Assembly (NCBI GenBank): GCA_902517365.1
Contig: CABYCA010000009.1
Span: forward strand, 1-22,510
Length of the DNA stretch: 22,510 nt
Direction: 5' to 3'
Source: an uncultured Bacteroidota bacterium
GTDB lineage: Bacteria > Bacteroidota > Bacteroidia > Flavobacteriales > Flavobacteriaceae
In this document: in pieces, positions 21,911 to 22,510 of the stretch
How the letters are laid out: the number at the start of each line of letters is the position of its first letter
How positions within the stretch are numbered: position 1 is the first letter of the stretch
The notes under the pieces: model-generated
What the model saw: only the letters and a program-made list of their open reading frames with translations
What the model was told of the DNA's origin: nothing
Databases searched by the model: none
Position numbers and translations under genes: made by a program

Positions 21911-21929
21911 TATATTTATCGTAAAAATA
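21911..21929. promoter_or_regulatory. Facing near-consensus -7 elements for GH3 and DUF2797
   Basis: TATATTTA at 21911-21918 (plus) and TATTTTTA at 21922-21929 (minus) each match TAnnTTTG except for the final base. They face each other 3 bp apart, so the predicted starts would cross and leaders would overlap slightly. Tentative, because both lack the G. Confidence 0.3.
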
Positions 21930-21943
21930 GTAAACATTAAAAT

Positions 21944-22510
21944 ATGTTTTCAGGAGTATTTAAAAAAATGATTTCAATTCATGATGATCCTGTCAAATAT
22001 ATACTAGACTTTGGCGATGATCTGCTATTTCTTAATCAATCAATTGGTAAAAATTTTAAGATTCAAAAAACAGGATATTGTTGCCTTTCATGTCAAGATA
22101 ATATTGAAATATTTGCAAATGGATTTTGTAAAAAGTGTTTTTTTGAGTCACCCATGTCTGGTGATTGGGTAATGAAACCTGAATTAAGTAAAGCACACCT
22201 AGATATTCAAGATAGAGATCTTGAATATGAAAAGAAAATTCAACTTCAAGATCATATTGTATACCTTTCAAAAACAAGTGGTATCAAGGTCGGTGTAACT
22301 AGATCAAATAATAAAATAACCAGATGGATTGATCAAGGAGCAATTGAAGCAATTGAGTTAATTGAAGTTCCTAATAGATACCTTGCCGGTATTGCTGAAG
22401 TTAAATTAAAAAATAACTTTTCTGATAAAACTAATTGGAGAAAAATGTTAACTAATAAAATTGAGGAGGGGAGTATTGTTGATTTTAAAAAAGATGCTTT
22501 AGAGGTATTG
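21944..22510 (+). CDS. DUF2797 zinc-ribbon protein, C-terminus cut by window edge
   Basis: At least 189 residues, open to the right edge; the family is usually about 260-270 aa. The zinc-ribbon candidate is formed by C47, C50, C62 and C65 (with an extra C46). A KPE segment (78-80) follows, then the block HIVYLSKTSGIKVGVTR (104-120), RWIDQGA (127-133), and LAGIAEVKL (147-155) followed by KTNWRKML (162-169), all of which I recognise as DUF2797 hallmarks. The function is not established. The VYL...KVG...R...E layout resembles the GIY-YIG nuclease core, an inference discussed separately. I use the ATG at 21944; a second in-frame ATG at 21968 would drop eight residues. Divergent from GH3. Confidence 0.85.
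   Translation, partial: MFSGVFKKMISIHDDPVKYILDFGDDLLFLNQSIGKNFKIQKTGYCCLSCQDNIEIFANGFCKKCFFESPMSGDWVMKPELSKAHLDIQDRDLEYEKKIQLQDHIVYLSKTSGIKVGVTRSNNKITRWIDQGAIEAIELIEVPNRYLAGIAEVKLKNNFSDKTNWRKMLTNKIEEGSIVDFKKDALEVL

Noticed and set aside
22056..22277. Minus-strand frame of 73 codons opposite DUF2797
   Set aside because: The plus strand encodes a recognisable zinc-ribbon family protein over the same bases; the antisense frame shows no motif.
1..22510. Search for CRISPR arrays, insertion sequences, phage genes, toxin-antitoxin or defence modules
   Set aside because: No repeat-spacer pattern, transposase, integrase, terminal inverted repeats or target duplications were found. The only tandem repeats are coding and in frame within rpsP and rplY.

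Overview
This window looks like a stretch of an AT-rich, gene-dense genome from the Bacteroidota, most likely a free-living (probably marine) member of the Flavobacteriia. The lineage call is an inference. It rests on recurrent TAnnTTTG promoter elements of the Bacteroidota type, the absence of Shine-Dalgarno sites, the L25/Ctc form of ribosomal protein L25, a TonB receptor with an N-terminal carboxypeptidase-regulatory-like domain, and a gene order (prs-rplY-pth, rsmA-mgtE, rpsP-rimM, GH3 beside DUF2797) that I associate with this group. Coding density is very high. No gene-free stretch reaches 300 bases; the longest is the 164 bp between rpsP and clpP.

Layout. 1-1221 (minus): nadK followed by uppS, which runs off the left edge. 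1288-3257 (plus): pdxJ, an alpha/beta hydrolase and a GNAT acetyltransferase, tightly packed. 3249-10335 (minus): one long eight-gene run, prs, rplY, pth, ribF, serS, rsmA, mgtE, arsC, with overlaps or short gaps throughout. 10431-11970 (plus): tRNA-Leu(CAA), then a photolyase/cryptochrome-like gene that begins 9 nt after the tRNA. 11979-12623 (minus): a HAD phosphatase. 12712-15981 (plus): a Tat-motif sugar-isomerase-like TIM barrel directly abutting a TonB-dependent receptor. 15982-17154 (minus): glutaryl-CoA dehydrogenase. 17197-18350 (minus): rpsP and rimM. 18515-20403 (plus): clpP and clpX. 20400-21902 (minus): a GH3-family protein. 21944-22510 (plus): a DUF2797 zinc-ribbon protein, cut by the right edge.

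Most of the content is housekeeping: translation and tRNA metabolism (serS, pth, rsmA, rimM, rpsP, rplY, tRNA-Leu), cofactor and nucleotide synthesis (nadK, pdxJ, ribF, prs), the cell-wall lipid carrier (uppS), and protein turnover (clpPX). The accessory candidates are the photolyase-like gene, the TIM-barrel/TonB-receptor pair, the GH3 gene and DUF2797. I found no mobile element, CRISPR array, phage gene or defence system. The points most worth a second look are the tandem-repeat acidic tails on S16 and L25, the tRNA-photolyase arrangement, the altered flavin-pocket region of the photolyase homologue, and a possible GIY-YIG-like core in DUF2797.
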